Positions 35,635-48,766 of a DNA stretch of 64,000 bases are shown here, one piece after another. How positions within the stretch are numbered: position 1 is the stretch's first letter; each line of letters opens with the position of its first letter. Source of the DNA: Panax quinquefolius (taxonomy: Eukaryota; Streptophyta; Magnoliopsida; Apiales; Araliaceae); assembly GCA_020205615.1 (NCBI GenBank), contig CM035152.1, positions 149,844,166 to 149,908,165 of the forward strand. The letters are read 5' to 3'. A program made the position numbers and the translations under genes. The notes under the pieces were generated by a model, which made no database searches, was not told where the DNA came from, and saw only the letters and a list, made by a program, of their open reading frames with translations.

Positions 35635-37450
35635 TATAGGCCACAGTTCCTACTCGATCGAGGATTAAAAATGGGCCAATGAATCGAGGTTTGAGTTTTC
35701 ATCTCTTTCCAAATCTTGTAACTCCTTTCCATGGAGCAACACATAACAACACATGATCTCCAATATTAAATTCCACGTCTTTTCGATGAAGATCAGCATA
35801 ACTCTTTTGTCGATCTTGTGAGGTTTTTATACATTGTCGGATCGTTTGAATCTTTTCCGTAGTCATACATACCAAATCCGGTCCCAACAACGTTGCTTCA
35901 CCCACCTCATCCCAGCATACTAGAGAACGACACTTTCTTCCATACAACGCCTTAAATGGAGCCATGCCAATACTTGCTTGATAACTATTGTTGTAGGAAA
36001 ACTCCACCAATGGTAAGAAATTGTCCCAACTTCCCTTAAAGTCAAGAACACAGAGTCTTAATAAATCTTCAAGATTTTGGATAGTCCTTTCCGACTGCCT
36101 ATTCGTTTGAGGATGATATACCGAACTAAATCGTAAATCCGTGCCCATAGCTTTTTGCAAACGAACCCAAAATCTTGAAGTGAATCTTGGGTCTCGATCA
36201 GAAACTATGGATACTGGCATACCATGCAATCTTATGATCTCGTTTATGTATATACTAGCAAGACGTTCAAGTGTAAAAGTTTCTTGTATCAGTAAGAAAT
36301 GAGCAAACTTGGTCAATCTATCAATAATGACCCAAATCGCATTTATGCCTTGAGAAACCTTAGGAAGACTAGTAACGAAATCCATGGTAATGTGCTCCCA
36401 CTTCCATTCTGGAATTTCAAGTGGTTGCAATGGACCTTTTGGCACTTGATGCTCCGCTTTGACTCGTTGACAAGTTAGACACCTTGAGATAAACCTCGCT
36501 ATCTCTCTCTTCATATTGCTCTACCAAAATGTATGTCGAAGATCACGATACATTTGGTACTCTCAAGATGGATTGCAAACGGTGTGTTGTGCGCCTCCAT
36601 CATGATTTTATACTTTAAGTCAGAATCGTTAGGAACACAAAGTCTGGAGTTGACTCGAAGTATTCTTTCTTCATCGATTCTAGCTTCCGGAATAGCACCT
36701 TCTTGCACTTTCTTCTTCATACGCATCAGCTCCAGGTCTGTAGTTTAAGCAGCTTTAACTTTATCGATTAAAGTCGGTTCCACTCGTATATTTGTCATCA
36801 TCACATGGGTTCCTAAAGTCTTTAACTCTATTTCCATCCTTTCCAAGTTATACAAAATGGGTCTTTGCGTTAAAAATATTGCACTCGTACCCGCATATGA
36901 TCTTCTACTCAATGCGTCAGCTACTACGTTCGCTTTTCCAAGATGGTATTGAATGGTATGATCATAATATTTCAACAACTCAAGCCATCGTCGTTGCCGC
37001 ATGTTGAGTTCCTTTTGAGTGAAGAAATATTTGAGGCTTTTATGATCCATATAGATCTCCACCTTCTCTCCATACAGCTAATGCCTCCAAATCTTAAGCG
37101 CAAAAATGACTACTGCCAACTCTAGATCATGAGTAGAATAATTCCTCTCATATTCTTTGAGTTGTCGAGAGGCATAGGCTATGAATTTCCCATGTTGCAT
37201 GAGAACACATCCTAACCCTTTGCCTGAAGCATCACTGTAAATGACAAATCCTCCGAGCGGATGGTATTGTCGTAACAGGTCTTTGAAATGAGTCTCCTCT
37301 TGAGTTCTTGAAAACTCTTTTCACATTCCTCGCTCAATCGAATTTTGTATCTTTTCGAGTCACCGAGTTAATGGAGTAGCGATTCGAGAAAACCTTCTAC
37401 GAATCTCCGATAATAACCAAATTTAAGCCGAGAAAGCTACGATTTCTAGG
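35635..37450 (-). pseudogene. R3 integrase and RNase H
   Basis: Integrase occupies 35699-36514 and continues in a frame with a stop to 35635. It has [22 protein letters not shown] with the first catalytic Asp, VSIVSDRDPRF with the second, and YHPQTNRQSERT with the Glu. A stop follows FGKR at 35699. The linker and zinc-finger part is at 36511-36726; WW of the finger region is degraded near 36520. RNase H (36745-37062: [34 protein letters not shown]) is in a separate frame, and 37063-37450 (RT-RNase H connection) is broken by several shifts. Confidence 0.88.
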
Positions 37451-38827
37451 TCATCGACTTAGGTTGCTCTCATTTTGAATTGTTTCAATCTTTGCCGGGT
37501 CAACAGATATTCCATGATTTGATATAACGTGCCCAAGGAATACAACTTCCTTAAGCCAGAACTCGCATTTCTTCAACTTGGCATAAAGCTTGTTTTCACG
37601 AAGCTTTTGGAGTATCACCCTTAAGTGTTGCTCATGGTCTTCGCGGGTTTTGGAGTATATAAGGATATCATCAATAAAGACTACCACAAAGTGATCCAAA
37701 TATTCCTTGAATACTCGGTTCATCATATCCATGAAGGCAGCAGGAGCATTAGTCAATCCAAAAGACATGACTAAGAATTCATAATGCCCGTATCGAGTTC
37801 TGAAAGCAGTCTTTGGAATGTCATCAGTTTTAATCTTCAACTGATGATATCCAGAACGAAGATCAATCTTTAAAAATAATTTGGCTCCTTGCAACTTATC
37901 AAACAGGTCATCAATGCGAGGCAACGGGTACCTATTTTTGATGGTGACATGATTCAACTCTCGATAATCAATACAAAGTCGCATACTTCCATCTTTCTTC
38001 TTTACGAATAGAACAGGAGCACCCCAAGGAGACGTACTAGGATGAATGAAACCGATGTCTAACAATTCTTGTAGTTGGGTTTTTAACTCCTGAAGTTCAA
38101 TAGGAGCCATTTGATATGGGGCTTTGGAAATGGGTTTTGTACCAGATTCAAGGTCGATACAAAATTCAATTTCACGCTCTGGGGGTAGGCCAGGAAGTTC
38201 TTCAGGGAATACGTGAAGAAATTTATTAAAAATAGAAATATCATTCAAATCTGACGTATCTTTATTTAAATCCGTAACATATGCTAAGAAAGCTTGACAT
38301 CCGTTTTTCAATAAACGAATAGCTTTATGACTTGATATGACAGTGATTAATTTTAGTGGTTTGGTTGCTTGAATTCGCATAATAGGTTGGTTAGGAATAT
38401 AAAAGCTAACAACCTTACAAAAACAATCGATTTTAGCATGATGAGTAGTTAACCAATCAACCCCTAAAATCACATCAAATGCAAGTATTTTCAAAGAAAT
38501 AAGATCGAGAGGTAATGTGTGGTTACCGATTTGAATCAAACAAGACTTATAAACCGTGGATGCAATGAAGGTTTCTCCCAATGGAGTTTTAACAGATAAG
38601 TCAAAGTCTAATTTCTCCAGAGTCAAATTTAAACGTTGAGCACAAGTAGGAGAAATAAAGGAATGGGTAGAACCGGTATCAAATAAAGTATAAACTTCGC
38701 TAGAGTTTATGATTAGCTTACCCGTGATCACCTCGTTCAGATTCCTCTCTTTTTGGTAGGTTACAACAAACGCTCTCCCTTGAACTACCGGTTTTGTCTT
38801 GTCTGGGACACCCTTTGATGCCTCCAT
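37451..38827 (-). pseudogene. R3 protease and reverse transcriptase
   Basis: One long open frame of 458 codons. The protease active site is [12 protein letters not shown] (about residue 50), followed by [10 protein letters not shown]. The RT start is [14 protein letters not shown], with [14 protein letters not shown], then [12 protein letters not shown] and [10 protein letters not shown] carrying the catalytic Asp pair, and [16 protein letters not shown] (thumb). It ends at a frameshift just before RNase H (IQNESNLSR is out of frame). It is the best-preserved retrotransposon frame in the window, but isolated from working gag and integrase, so not functional as an element. The frame extends upstream into the gag zinc knuckle, indicating a single gag-pol polyprotein. 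Confidence 0.9.
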
Positions 38828-38829
38828 CC

Positions 38830-39936
38830 CAGCTGGACTTGACTTTGGTGCACGACAAAATCGGGCTAGGTGACCTTCTTTTCCACAATTATAACACGCT
38901 TTGGACTACATCGTGCGCTTTGGACTTATGTGTCTTTCCCTCCACATTTGTAACATACTGACCGTGGTAGTTCTCTTCCTTAACAACAAAAGTTTGGTCT
39001 TGGCGTCTTTCCATCCTTGTTGAATCTCCTCTTCTTGAAATGTCCACTCTTATTGTCATGACCATGATTACCACCGAAGTGATTATCATTTTTGGCATGT
39101 TGTTTCCCTCCACGTTTGTTGTCATCGCTTCGATGACTGCTACCACTGGTATTATCGACTTGTCGGTTGCTCTCTCTTGGTTGGGTTGACTCATTATCGC
39201 ACTCCAATAACTCAACCTTATTCACAACATATGAATACAAACATAGTTTGTGAGAAATTAGGTATTGACGTATCTCGGGTTTCAAATCTCTTAGAAACAT
39301 CCGCATCATTCTCTTCTCATTATCAACCAAGTGGGACGCAAATTGAGAAAACTCGACAAACTTAGCTTCGTATTGTGCCATGGTCATATTGTTTTGCTCA
39401 AGATTGATTAACTCTACCTCCTTCATGTAACGAATACTTTTAGGAAAGTACTTGTCATTGAATATCTCTTGGAACTTCTCTTAAGACATTTTGAGTGCGG
39501 CAGGTTGAGTACGCTTTACAGATTCCCACCAGTAATCTACCACTGCTCGCAACATGAAGGTGGCAAAGGGAACCTTTTGCTCCTTGAAGCATCCCAAGAT
39601 ATCAAATATCTTGTTGATCTTCTTTATCCACGTCTCCACCTTAAGTGGTTTTGGCTCTCCAAAAAACTCAGGTGGTCCCAGCTCCTTGAACTGCTTAGCG
39701 GTGACCGTCCGAGAGTTGTCAATATTTCCACCTGTATTTTGGATAGGAGCTGCTTTCGCCTGATGTTGCATGAATTACATAAATCCTCTGAACTTCCCAT
39801 CATTCACCATTTCATTGGTGTTATTGTTTACATGAGTATTATTGTCTTCCTGTTGCACATTATCTTGGGCATTAATCTGTGGTGACTCAACGGTCTCATG
39901 TGCTTCATTGTTTATCTCAACATTTTCGGATGCCAT
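38830..39936 (-). pseudogene. R3 gag
   Basis: Starts at the ATG at 39934-39936 (MASENVEINNEAHETVE), has a stop near 39777, then 39481-39771 (KELGPPEFFGEPKPLKVETW, VPFATFMLRAVVDYWWESVK) and 38980-39426 (KEVELINLEQNNMTMAQYEA, RFASHLVDNEKRM-type core). The C-terminus has a degraded first knuckle (CYKCGGKD, near 38945) and an intact second, [14 protein letters not shown] (about 38850-38895). Several frameshifts separate these pieces. Confidence 0.88.
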
Positions 39937-40110
39937 TTTCAAATACTGCCACAAAACAAGGGTTAATTAACATATCACATATTATTTATATACTCTAACC
40001 GACCAATTAAATACCAAATAAACTTAGGTAGGTCATACTAGCGAAGGAATTCCTCGTCTCTCCCCTCCTAGTTCTTGTCTCACATCTCAGCCAGGGATCA
40101 TATCCCTAAG

Positions 40111-40121
40111 CTTTGATACCA
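40111..40121 (-). promoter_or_regulatory. R3 primer-binding site
   Basis: TGGTATCAAAG on the minus strand, 2 bp inside the 5' LTR that begins at 40124 (TGTGATGCCCCC). Confidence 0.75.
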
Positions 40122-40123
40122 AC

Positions 40124-42561
40124 TGTGATGCCCCCAAAATAGGTATACATCACCCATCTTGAGTCACCAAATACATGGTACAAAATTCAAATAAAACTTA
40201 ATTATACAACAGTCGTGCAAAATACGACAAAACATAATCTAAGAGTTTTAATAAGAATATTGTCATCTAGACAATATCCACACTCAATGGAGTCCTCATT
40301 ACATTTATTGTCACACTATTTAATGTAATAGTGAGGACTACTAATGCTATCATCTCGACCGCCACTCCGCTCCCATTTAGTCCCGCCCACGTTCTCATTT
40401 TCTCAAGAGAATAAAGGAAAGAAATTGTGAGCTCAACTAGCCCAATAGAAATATTATGACTAAGATAATGCAGAATAAATTATCATTAGTCTTCAACAAT
40501 GTTAAACTGATAAAATACAATAGACATCAAGTTTAACTACAGCGGAATAAGCAATCCATTAGAAGAGTCAAGTAGAGCATGATATTTACTATATTCTATG
40601 ATTTAAAATGTTTTCATCAATTTTATCATTTGAGACTCAACAATAAATAAACCACATCATCGAGTCATCCTCGCACTACTACGGGCCAAGGATATTCATT
40701 AAATCATCAATGGTCATGACTATACCGAATAATCCCTAGTCATAATCATACTAAAAAAACTGTCCATCAATGCACTACAGGCTACTTAGGACTTTTCCCA
40801 CATCATTTATAACATTACAAGTCATGATTATACCGAATAATCCCTGGTCATAATTATACCAAGTCCATCTATGCACGTAAGCCAAAGATGACTTTCATCA
40901 TAATATAAGCAGGAGGATGATGACAATGACATAATAATTCAATAAAACAAGTTCAAGAATAAATTTTAAAGATTTTTAAGTTAATTTATCTTGAAATCAA
41001 TTACGTCCAAATTGTCAATATGATACTGCTTTGTGGAGTAAACAAGAATGCTCAGAAGAATATTTCCATGAAAAGATACTGAATGAAGCGCAAATATCCA
41101 GGATATACTACTAATTTCATGGAGTATAGAAGCCAAAACTTTAACCAAATGAGTATCATTAAATATATGAAACTACAAATGGATTTTCACCCGTCATGCG
41201 GTAATCCACGTAGACAGATCATTTCCATAATTTAATAAGGAATGAATATGAAGGATCATTCACCATGCGTGTGATAATCCACATGTATGAAGTTATTCCA
41301 ACAAAATAATAAAGAATGGAACCGGTGTCACGCGTATCCGCATGCATGTGATATTCCAAATGTAATAATAAATAATAGAATAACGTAAGAATTCACCATT
41401 AACGCGATGTATCGCATGCACAACGGGTTATTCCAATGAATAATAAAGAATGGAACCAGTTCTAGCATAATCATATGACATGTGATATTCCAAATGTAAT
41501 AATTAAGAATGGAATAATGAAGAATTTCACCATGTATGCGGTATTGATGTATAAAGTTATTCCAACATAATAAAGAATGGAATAACAAAAGCTCTCTTCA
41601 TGAATACGAAAGAATAATACCCCTTACCTTAGAAGAAGACTGGATACTGGAATAGTGAGGTAGCGGACTTCTTTTCTTCTTTCTCTCTATAATTTCTCTC
41701 TATAATAATTGCTCTAAAGCTTTAGTGAATTAGTTAGAAATAAAGGAAGAATGAACTTCTATTTATAGGAAAATATAGTTTTGATAATTGCACATTTTGG
41801 GGCTCAAAATATTACAATATAATACCTTCCTCTTTTTCTTCATTTTTAATTTAGTCCTGCAAGTATTATTAAACTTGCACCACCTACCCTAATAGTAAAT
41901 AATGTGAATCAATAGTTCAATCATGTGAATCAATAGTTATAATCATGTGAAAATACGAATTACAGTATAGTACCTCCATCTATACCTCCATTTTTAACTT
42001 AGTCATGCAAGTATTATCAATCTTGCACCAACTCCCCTAATAGTACAAGAATGTGACTCAATAGTACACACATGTGAACAAATAGTTATAATCATGTGAA
42101 TTAATAGCAATTAAATGCTCATTTATCCTAAGTTAATTACGACCGTAGTCAAAGATAACTTCCAGACATCAATTAATATCGAAATAAATGTCGATTTCCA
42201 CTAACACTAATAATTCCAACACAATGGAACTATCAATTTCATCTTTAATCAACACGAACTTATTCATCATTAATATTATAACTCACAATATTTAACAACC
42301 AGGTCGTTCCCTAGAAAGAGGGGGCTTTCCGATAAGGATTTCTCCTTATTGGCACGCAATTAGATGACCAAAACTCTCCTTGACAGAACTTCTAGACATT
42401 GTAAATATTGCAATATCATAATATGAATAACTTTGTCGTCTCAATTATTGATTTAATAATATATCATATAATGCAGATGATACAGTGACGATAATCGAAT
42501 CAATAATATGAGAGATATGATGCAACAATTACTGTAGCAATAATTGAGTATAACTGAGTGA
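40124..42561 (-). repeat. R3 5' LTR, first segment
   Basis: Runs from TGTGATGCCCCC to AACTGAGTGA, where R5 enters; continues at 55891 (CGTAACTTCTCA...). Includes a minisatellite at about 41205-41585 like that of R2. Confidence 0.88.
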
Positions 42562-42758
42562 TGATAAGTGGTATTTTTACCTACTTATTGAATACCAATT
42601 CATGCGAATTGTGCCCAACTCAAGTACATTTTATTGTGTTTTAGTTGCATTTCATGTAATTTTGCATTGTATTTACTTAAAACTCCTTTTGGTGAATAAG
42701 TGCAGGAATTGGCTTAATTTTGGTGGTATTAGAGGATACAAGGCTAGGGGAGGCATGA

Positions 42759-45322
42759 TGTAAGACCCTAACTTATTATTTAATGAAATTAAATTTCCTC
42801 TATTTATTATCTTGAAATAGTAAGGGTTGATTTGATTAATGTGGTAAGTTATGGGTAAAATGCGCAATTATTTCAAACAAGCAAGTGGTTTTAAAATATT
42901 CATTGTTGACGGGGAATATTCGTTTGGTCGTGGAATATTTTTACTTTCGGGGAATATTCGTATATTACTGCGGCAATAAAACCTTGTGTGGGCCCCATAA
43001 CTAAAAAGCGATTGGATGAAGAAAATGACAAGAATAAGTTAGTTATAAATAACGACGTAGTTATTACTAGCTTAATCTTGTTGGAATACCCTATGGTTAA
43101 AACACACGATGGCACCAGTATTACACCAATTATTAATTCTTACGTGAAGAAGACACTACTCAATAATTATTACAAAGTAATTCTTCGCTCAAAGATTTTA
43201 TTGATTCAATAATTGCTACGTTGATATTATTGTTGTTTTAATAATTGTCACTGCACAATATTTTCATTATCAGATTAATAATTCATATTATATTTAGATA
43301 ACATTATTGGCAATGTCTAGAAATTTCTGTCTAAGGAGAGGTTTAGTCATCTAATTGCGCGCCAGTAAGGAGAAATCCTTATTGGAAAGCCCCCTCTTTC
43401 CTGGGAACTGCCTGGTTGTCAGTATTGTGATTCTGTAATATTATTTGTAAATAATTAATTATTGATTTATATGATGAGGAAAATATTGATTTTATATGGA
43501 TATAGATGGAGAAAAATTTTAATGTGACAATTGTTGAAAATTAATATTTTATCTTTTTCTGATAAAATAATTCATTTAAATATATTATTTTAATAATATA
43601 TTAATGGTGATATTTTTACAATGAATGTGGGATATATGAGTATATGAGGAGGAAGAGTATTTTTGTGGCATTAAATGATTAACACATGTTTTGTGTGTCG
43701 GTAGACCTCAATTCTTGACCAAAATTTGATTATAGCTTGTAAAATCGCTCGTTTGTGAATTTCGGTCAATTTTTGTTTGGAATTTGGAAAAATTTTCTTC
43801 TGCAAAGTTGTAGAGAATGAAATTTTCTATGAAAAGAGCTATTTATTATGAATTATTGAAGTTCTGTAGTTCCGAAATAATTAATTTTTGAAAGTTTTAA
43901 TTATTTTTAATTACAAAAATATTTTTTTTGCTTGGTGGTCATGCATTAAACATGCTGCAAGGTGGTCAATTCATTCAAGAGGTGGGCTTGACAATTTTGT
44001 AAATATAATAATATTATATTAAATTTTCTGTTTTGGTGTTCTAAGCATTTTCCTATAAATATGGTACTTAGGTTAGAATTAAAAATCACATCAGAAACTA
44101 AAATCTTCTCTCTTTCTCTCTCGATATATTGAGTGTATTCTTGTGAATATTTTAATTCTTTGAGTGTTGCTATACGGTGCAAGTTCAAGTCATCGCTTAT
44201 ATCCTGTTTTTTTGACTAAAAGTACTATCTTTTCGAGGTAAGGGATGTTATTTTCTTTTTAAATGATATTATTTTCTTGAATATCATTATCTTGAAATAT
44301 TGGTTTGAACTTTTAATAAAATTTGGAACTTTTTGTGTCGGGGGTTACTTTTCACGATATCTAAGCCTTTATTCACGTGTACGCATTCACGAATACGACA
44401 CTATTCATCGAAAATGAAATTTTTCCTTTTCGCCTGTAAAATATCTATTATGGATACTAGCTTTGATTGTATCCATGTTTTGATCATTCTTGAATTTTAC
44501 TTCACTATGATTATTTATGAGGTATTTTTGGACATGAAATAAATAAAATACTGAATCCTTGATATTTATTCTTTTGTTTCACTGGATTCGTTTCCTTTAA
44601 AATATTTTTCATCATCCTCAGTCTTAAATGATGATATTATTGAATATCTTTGGCCTGTAGTGCAAAGATAAATAATTTTATAATGAATATCTTTGGCCCG
44701 TAGTGCAAAGATGAATAGGTGTTGAGATGAACATGATCGACTGATGAATATCTTTGGCCTGTAGTGCAAAGATGAATATTTGATTCAAGATGTATATTGA
44801 TTGATGTTACAGGGATAAAATATTGATGATGGACTTTTAAATTCATAGATAGTAGTAGATTTCATTCTCTACGTAAATCTTCTATGAATTATTATTTTCG
44901 CTGCGAATATTGATCTGAAACTTATTGTTTATTGTATTTTATCAGATTTTTTCTTGTTGAAGACTAACGATAATTTTTTCTATATTATCTTAGTCATAAT
45001 ATTCTTTACTGGGCTAGTTGAGCTCACCCTTTTCCTTTTTGTTCCATTTTTCTTCTCAAGAGGCGAGAATATAGCGAGTACTAGTCGGGGTACGGAATGA
45101 AGGTTCTAGGAAGTTATTTTAGTAGTCCTCACAATTTTTGTAAAGTATTGTATCAATAATTATAATGAGGACTTAGTTGGGTATGTATATTGTCTAGATG
45201 ACAATATTTGTTTTTAAACTCATAGTTTATGGGTTGTATTAATAAAGTTGTAGTTGTTTCGTATGCCATGTTATTGATTTACTTCGAGAATGGGTGATGT
45301 ATACCTATTTTGGGGGCGTCAC
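42759..45322 (+). repeat. R6 LTR1 (2564 bp)
   Basis: From TGTAAGACCCTAACTT to GGGGGCGTCACG. It contains three copies of AATATCTTTGGCC-GTAGTGCAAAGAT between 44643 and 44776, and the same motif occurs in R4 near 34365-34430. Followed by a primer-binding-like GTTAATATCGAGC. Confidence 0.88.
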
Positions 45323-45519
45323 GGTTAATATCGAGCTTAGGGATATGATCTCCATGCGGAGATCGAGGAATAGAACTAGGAGGGAGAGACGAGTAGTAAA
45401 TCCTTCGCTAGTGTGTCCTACCTAAGCTTATTTGTTAGTTAGTTAATATATAGGGATATTATGTGATATGTTGATTTCTTAAATTAACCCTTGTTTTATG
45501 GCGATTTGAGAATGCTCTA

Positions 45520-46640
45520 CCGATAATGTTAATGATGGAGTAAATGAGACCATGGAGACGCTTTGTCTTTCACCAATGAGGAGATCGTCGTGAAGTGAAA
45601 ATGTTCCTCCCGTGAACAACACCAATGAAAGCGAGATGATGAACAGACGGGATGTTTAGAAGTTTTTGCGATTCATGCAAAATCGACGAGGAGACTTGTG
45701 CACAAAATACGGTGGAAATGATAAAACGCATACGATTTGTCACGCGGCAAGCGCCTCAAAGAGTTGGGACCACCAGAATTCTGGGGAAAGCCGAATCCGA
45801 TTAAGCCAGAGACGTGGGTCAAATAAATTACCAAGATATTCGATGTCTTAGGATGCACAGAAGAACAGAAGGTTCCATTCGCTACTTTTATGTTCCGTAA
45901 TGAGGCAGATTACTAGTGGGAATCTGTGAAGCGTACCCATCCAGCCGCACTCAGCATGTCTTGGGAGACGTTTCAGAAACTTTTCAATGACAAGTACTTT
46001 CTTGAAAGTATTCGTCATATGAAGGAAGTGGAGTTTATTAGACTGGAAAAAAATAGCATGACGGTGTCCCAATATGAGGCAAAGTTTGCAGAGTTGTCCA
46101 GGTTTGCACCTCATTTGGTGGAGAATGAGGAACGTATGACGCGGATGTTTCTAAGAGGTTTGAAACCCGACACACGTCAGTATCTCATTTCTCATAAATT
46201 TTCTCTCTATTCAAATATTCAAATGTAATCAACATGGCTCAATTATTAGAGCGAGATAACAAGTACGTTCAACCGAGGGACCATAACCAGGATCATACTG
46301 GAGATAGCAGTCAACAAAATAACGATAACCAGCGGAGAAAGAAAAAGACGGACAAAAATGGTAACCACTCTGATGGTAGTCATGGCCATTAGAATAGAAG
46401 AAGCGAGTCGGGAGGAGATTTTAAAAAGAGGAGATTCAACAACGACCATATGAAGACGTCAGCGCCAGCAGCAACTGGTTCTTAGGGTGGAGAACGACCA
46501 CCGATCGTATGCTACAAATGCGGGAAAGAGGGACATATCAGTCCAAACTGTCCACAACAGTTCAAGGTATGTTATAATTGTGGAAAGGAAGGACATATCG
46601 CTCGAGATTGTACGGTAGCGAAATCAAGTCCAGGGGGGAC
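45520..46640 (+). pseudogene. R6 internal-1 gag
   Basis: Core domain: KELGPPEFWGKPNPIKPETW near 45760, KVPFATFMFRNEADY with a TAG before WESVKRTHPAALSMSWE (about 45915), then KEVEFIRLEKNSMTVSQYEA and RTRMFLRGL-type helices to 46228. The frame then shifts. Two CCHC knuckles, CYKCGKEGHISPNC and [14 protein letters not shown] (about 46511-46613), are both intact. Multiple stops make it non-functional. Confidence 0.88.
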
Positions 46641-46641
46641 G

Positions 46642-48755
46642 GTGACTCAAAAGGCTGTCCCAGAAAAGTCGAAGTCAACGGTTCCTGGAAGAGCGTTTGT
46701 CGTGACTGGTCAAAATGCGAGGAACCCAAATGAGGTGATCATGGGTAAGCTAATCATTAATTCTTACGAAGTTTATACCTTACTTGATACCGGTGCTACC
46801 CATTCATTTATCTCTCCTACTTGTGCTCAACGTTTAAGAGGAGACTTATTTCGGCACCTGTTCTAACAATACCATCTGGTTCGGATAGATTTGTTATCTG
46901 CAATGATGCTTGGCAAAGGGTTAGGATGTGTTCTCATGCAATGGGGAAAGTCATAGCCTATACCTCATGACAACTTAAAGAATATGAGAGGAATTATCCT
47001 ACTCATGATCTAAAGTTAGCGTGATGTCTTCAAGCTTAAAGATCTGGAGGCACTATCTATATGGGAAGAAAGTGGAGATATATTCAGACCATAAAAGCCT
47101 CAAATATTTCTTCACTCAAAAGGAACTCAACATGCGGCAACGACGTTGGCTCGAGTTGTTGAAAGATTACGACCACACTATTCAATACCATCCTGGAAAA
47201 GCAAACGTAGTAGCTTACGAGTTGAGTAGAAGAACATATGCAGGAACGAGTGTGATGATGTCAAGTATATGCATAGAGCCAACTTTAATAGAAAAAGTTA
47301 AGGTTGCTCAAGCCACCGACCCGGAGCTGATGCATATGAAGAAGAAAGTACAAGAAGGTGCTATTTCGGAAGCGAGAATCGATGAAGAAGGAATACTTCG
47401 AGTCCACTCCAGACTTTGTGTTCCTAATGACTCTGATTTAAAGTACAAGATTATGATGGAGGCACACAATACACCATTTGCGATCCATCCTGGAAGTACC
47501 AAAATGTATCATGATCTTCGACAGACATTTTGGTGGAATAATATGAAGAGAGAGATTGCAAAGTTTATCTCGACGTGTTTAACTTGTCAACGTGTAAAGG
47601 CGGAGGAGCATCAAGTACCTAAGGGTCCATTGCAACCACTTGAGATTCCGAAATGGAAGTGGAAACACATTTTCCATGGATTTTGTTACGGGTCTTCCTA
47701 CGTTTTCTCAAGGCATCGATGCTATTTGGGTTATTGTTGATAGATTAACCAAGTCTACTTATTTCTTACTGATACAGGAGACTTATTCCCTTGAACGTCT
47801 TGCTCATATGTATGTAAATGAGATTGTGAGATTGCATGGCATGCCAGTATCCATAGTTTCTGATCGTGACCCAAGATTTATTTCAAGATTTTGGGTTAGC
47901 TTGCAAAAAGCTATGGGCACTGATTTACGATTTAGTTCGGCATACCATCCTCAAAAGGACGGACAATCAGAGAGGACTATTCAAACTCTTAAAGATTTAT
48001 TAAGACTCTGTGTCCTAGACTTCAAAGGGAGTTGGGATAAGTATTTACCATTGATGAAATTCTCCTACAACAACAGTTATCAGGAAAGTATAGGTGTGGC
48101 TTCATTCGAAGCATTGTATGGACGAAAGTGTCGCTCTCCAATATGTTGGGATGAGGTGGGTGAAACAACATTGTTGGGACCCGAGTTGGTACGTATGACT
48201 ACGGAAAAGATCCAAATGATTCGACAATGTATACAAACGGCACAAGATCGACAAAAGAGTTATGCGGATCTTCATCGAAAGGATGTGGAATTTAGTATTG
48301 GGGATCATGTATTGTTGCGTGTTGCCCCATGGAAGGGAGTTACAAGATCCGGGAAGAGAGGAAAGCTCAATCCACGACTTATTGGTCCATTTCAAATTCT
48401 TGACCGAGTAGGTAATGTAGCCTATAGACTCGCGTTACCTCTGAGTATGTCTCGTGTTCATAATGTGTTTCACATATCTGTACTTCATAAATATGTGAAA
48501 GACCCGAACCACGTTATTGAGTTAGAACCAGACGAGATAGCCGAAGACTTAACGTACGAAGAGGTACATGTCAAGATCTTGGATAGGAAGGAGCATGTCC
48601 TACGCACAAAGGTCATACCATAAGTTAAAGTTTTGTGGAGGAACCATGCTATAGAGGAAATGACCTAGGAGTTGGAAACGGAAATGAAAGTGAGGTATCC
48701 TCACCTTTTCGAAACACCAGGTACGTACGTCAATTTCGAGGACGAAATTTCATAA
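46642..48755 (+). pseudogene. R6 internal-1 pol lacking reverse transcriptase
   Basis: Protease starts normally (GRAFVVTGQNARNPNEVIMG, then [19 protein letters not shown]). After CAQRL it jumps directly into RNase H sequence (RGDLF, about 46838), deleting the rest of protease and all of RT. RNase H (46850-47240) has stops. Integrase follows in two frames: 47021-47740 with the HHCC finger (AHNTPFAIH, CLTCQ) and 47640-48623 with SMDFVTGLP, VSIVSDRDPRF and YHPQKDGQSERT. The chromodomain tail has stops at 48622 and 48668 and ends near 48755, just before the polypurine tract. Confidence 0.88.
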
Positions 48756-48766
48756 GAAGGGGAGGT
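48754..48766 (+). promoter_or_regulatory. R6 polypurine tract
   Basis: AAGAAGGGGAGGT directly before LTR2, identical to the R3 tract. Confidence 0.78.

Noticed and set aside
37451..38827. Long protease-RT frame as evidence of an active retrotransposon
   Set aside because: The matching gag and integrase are broken by stops, frameshifts and R4, and the LTRs are interrupted.
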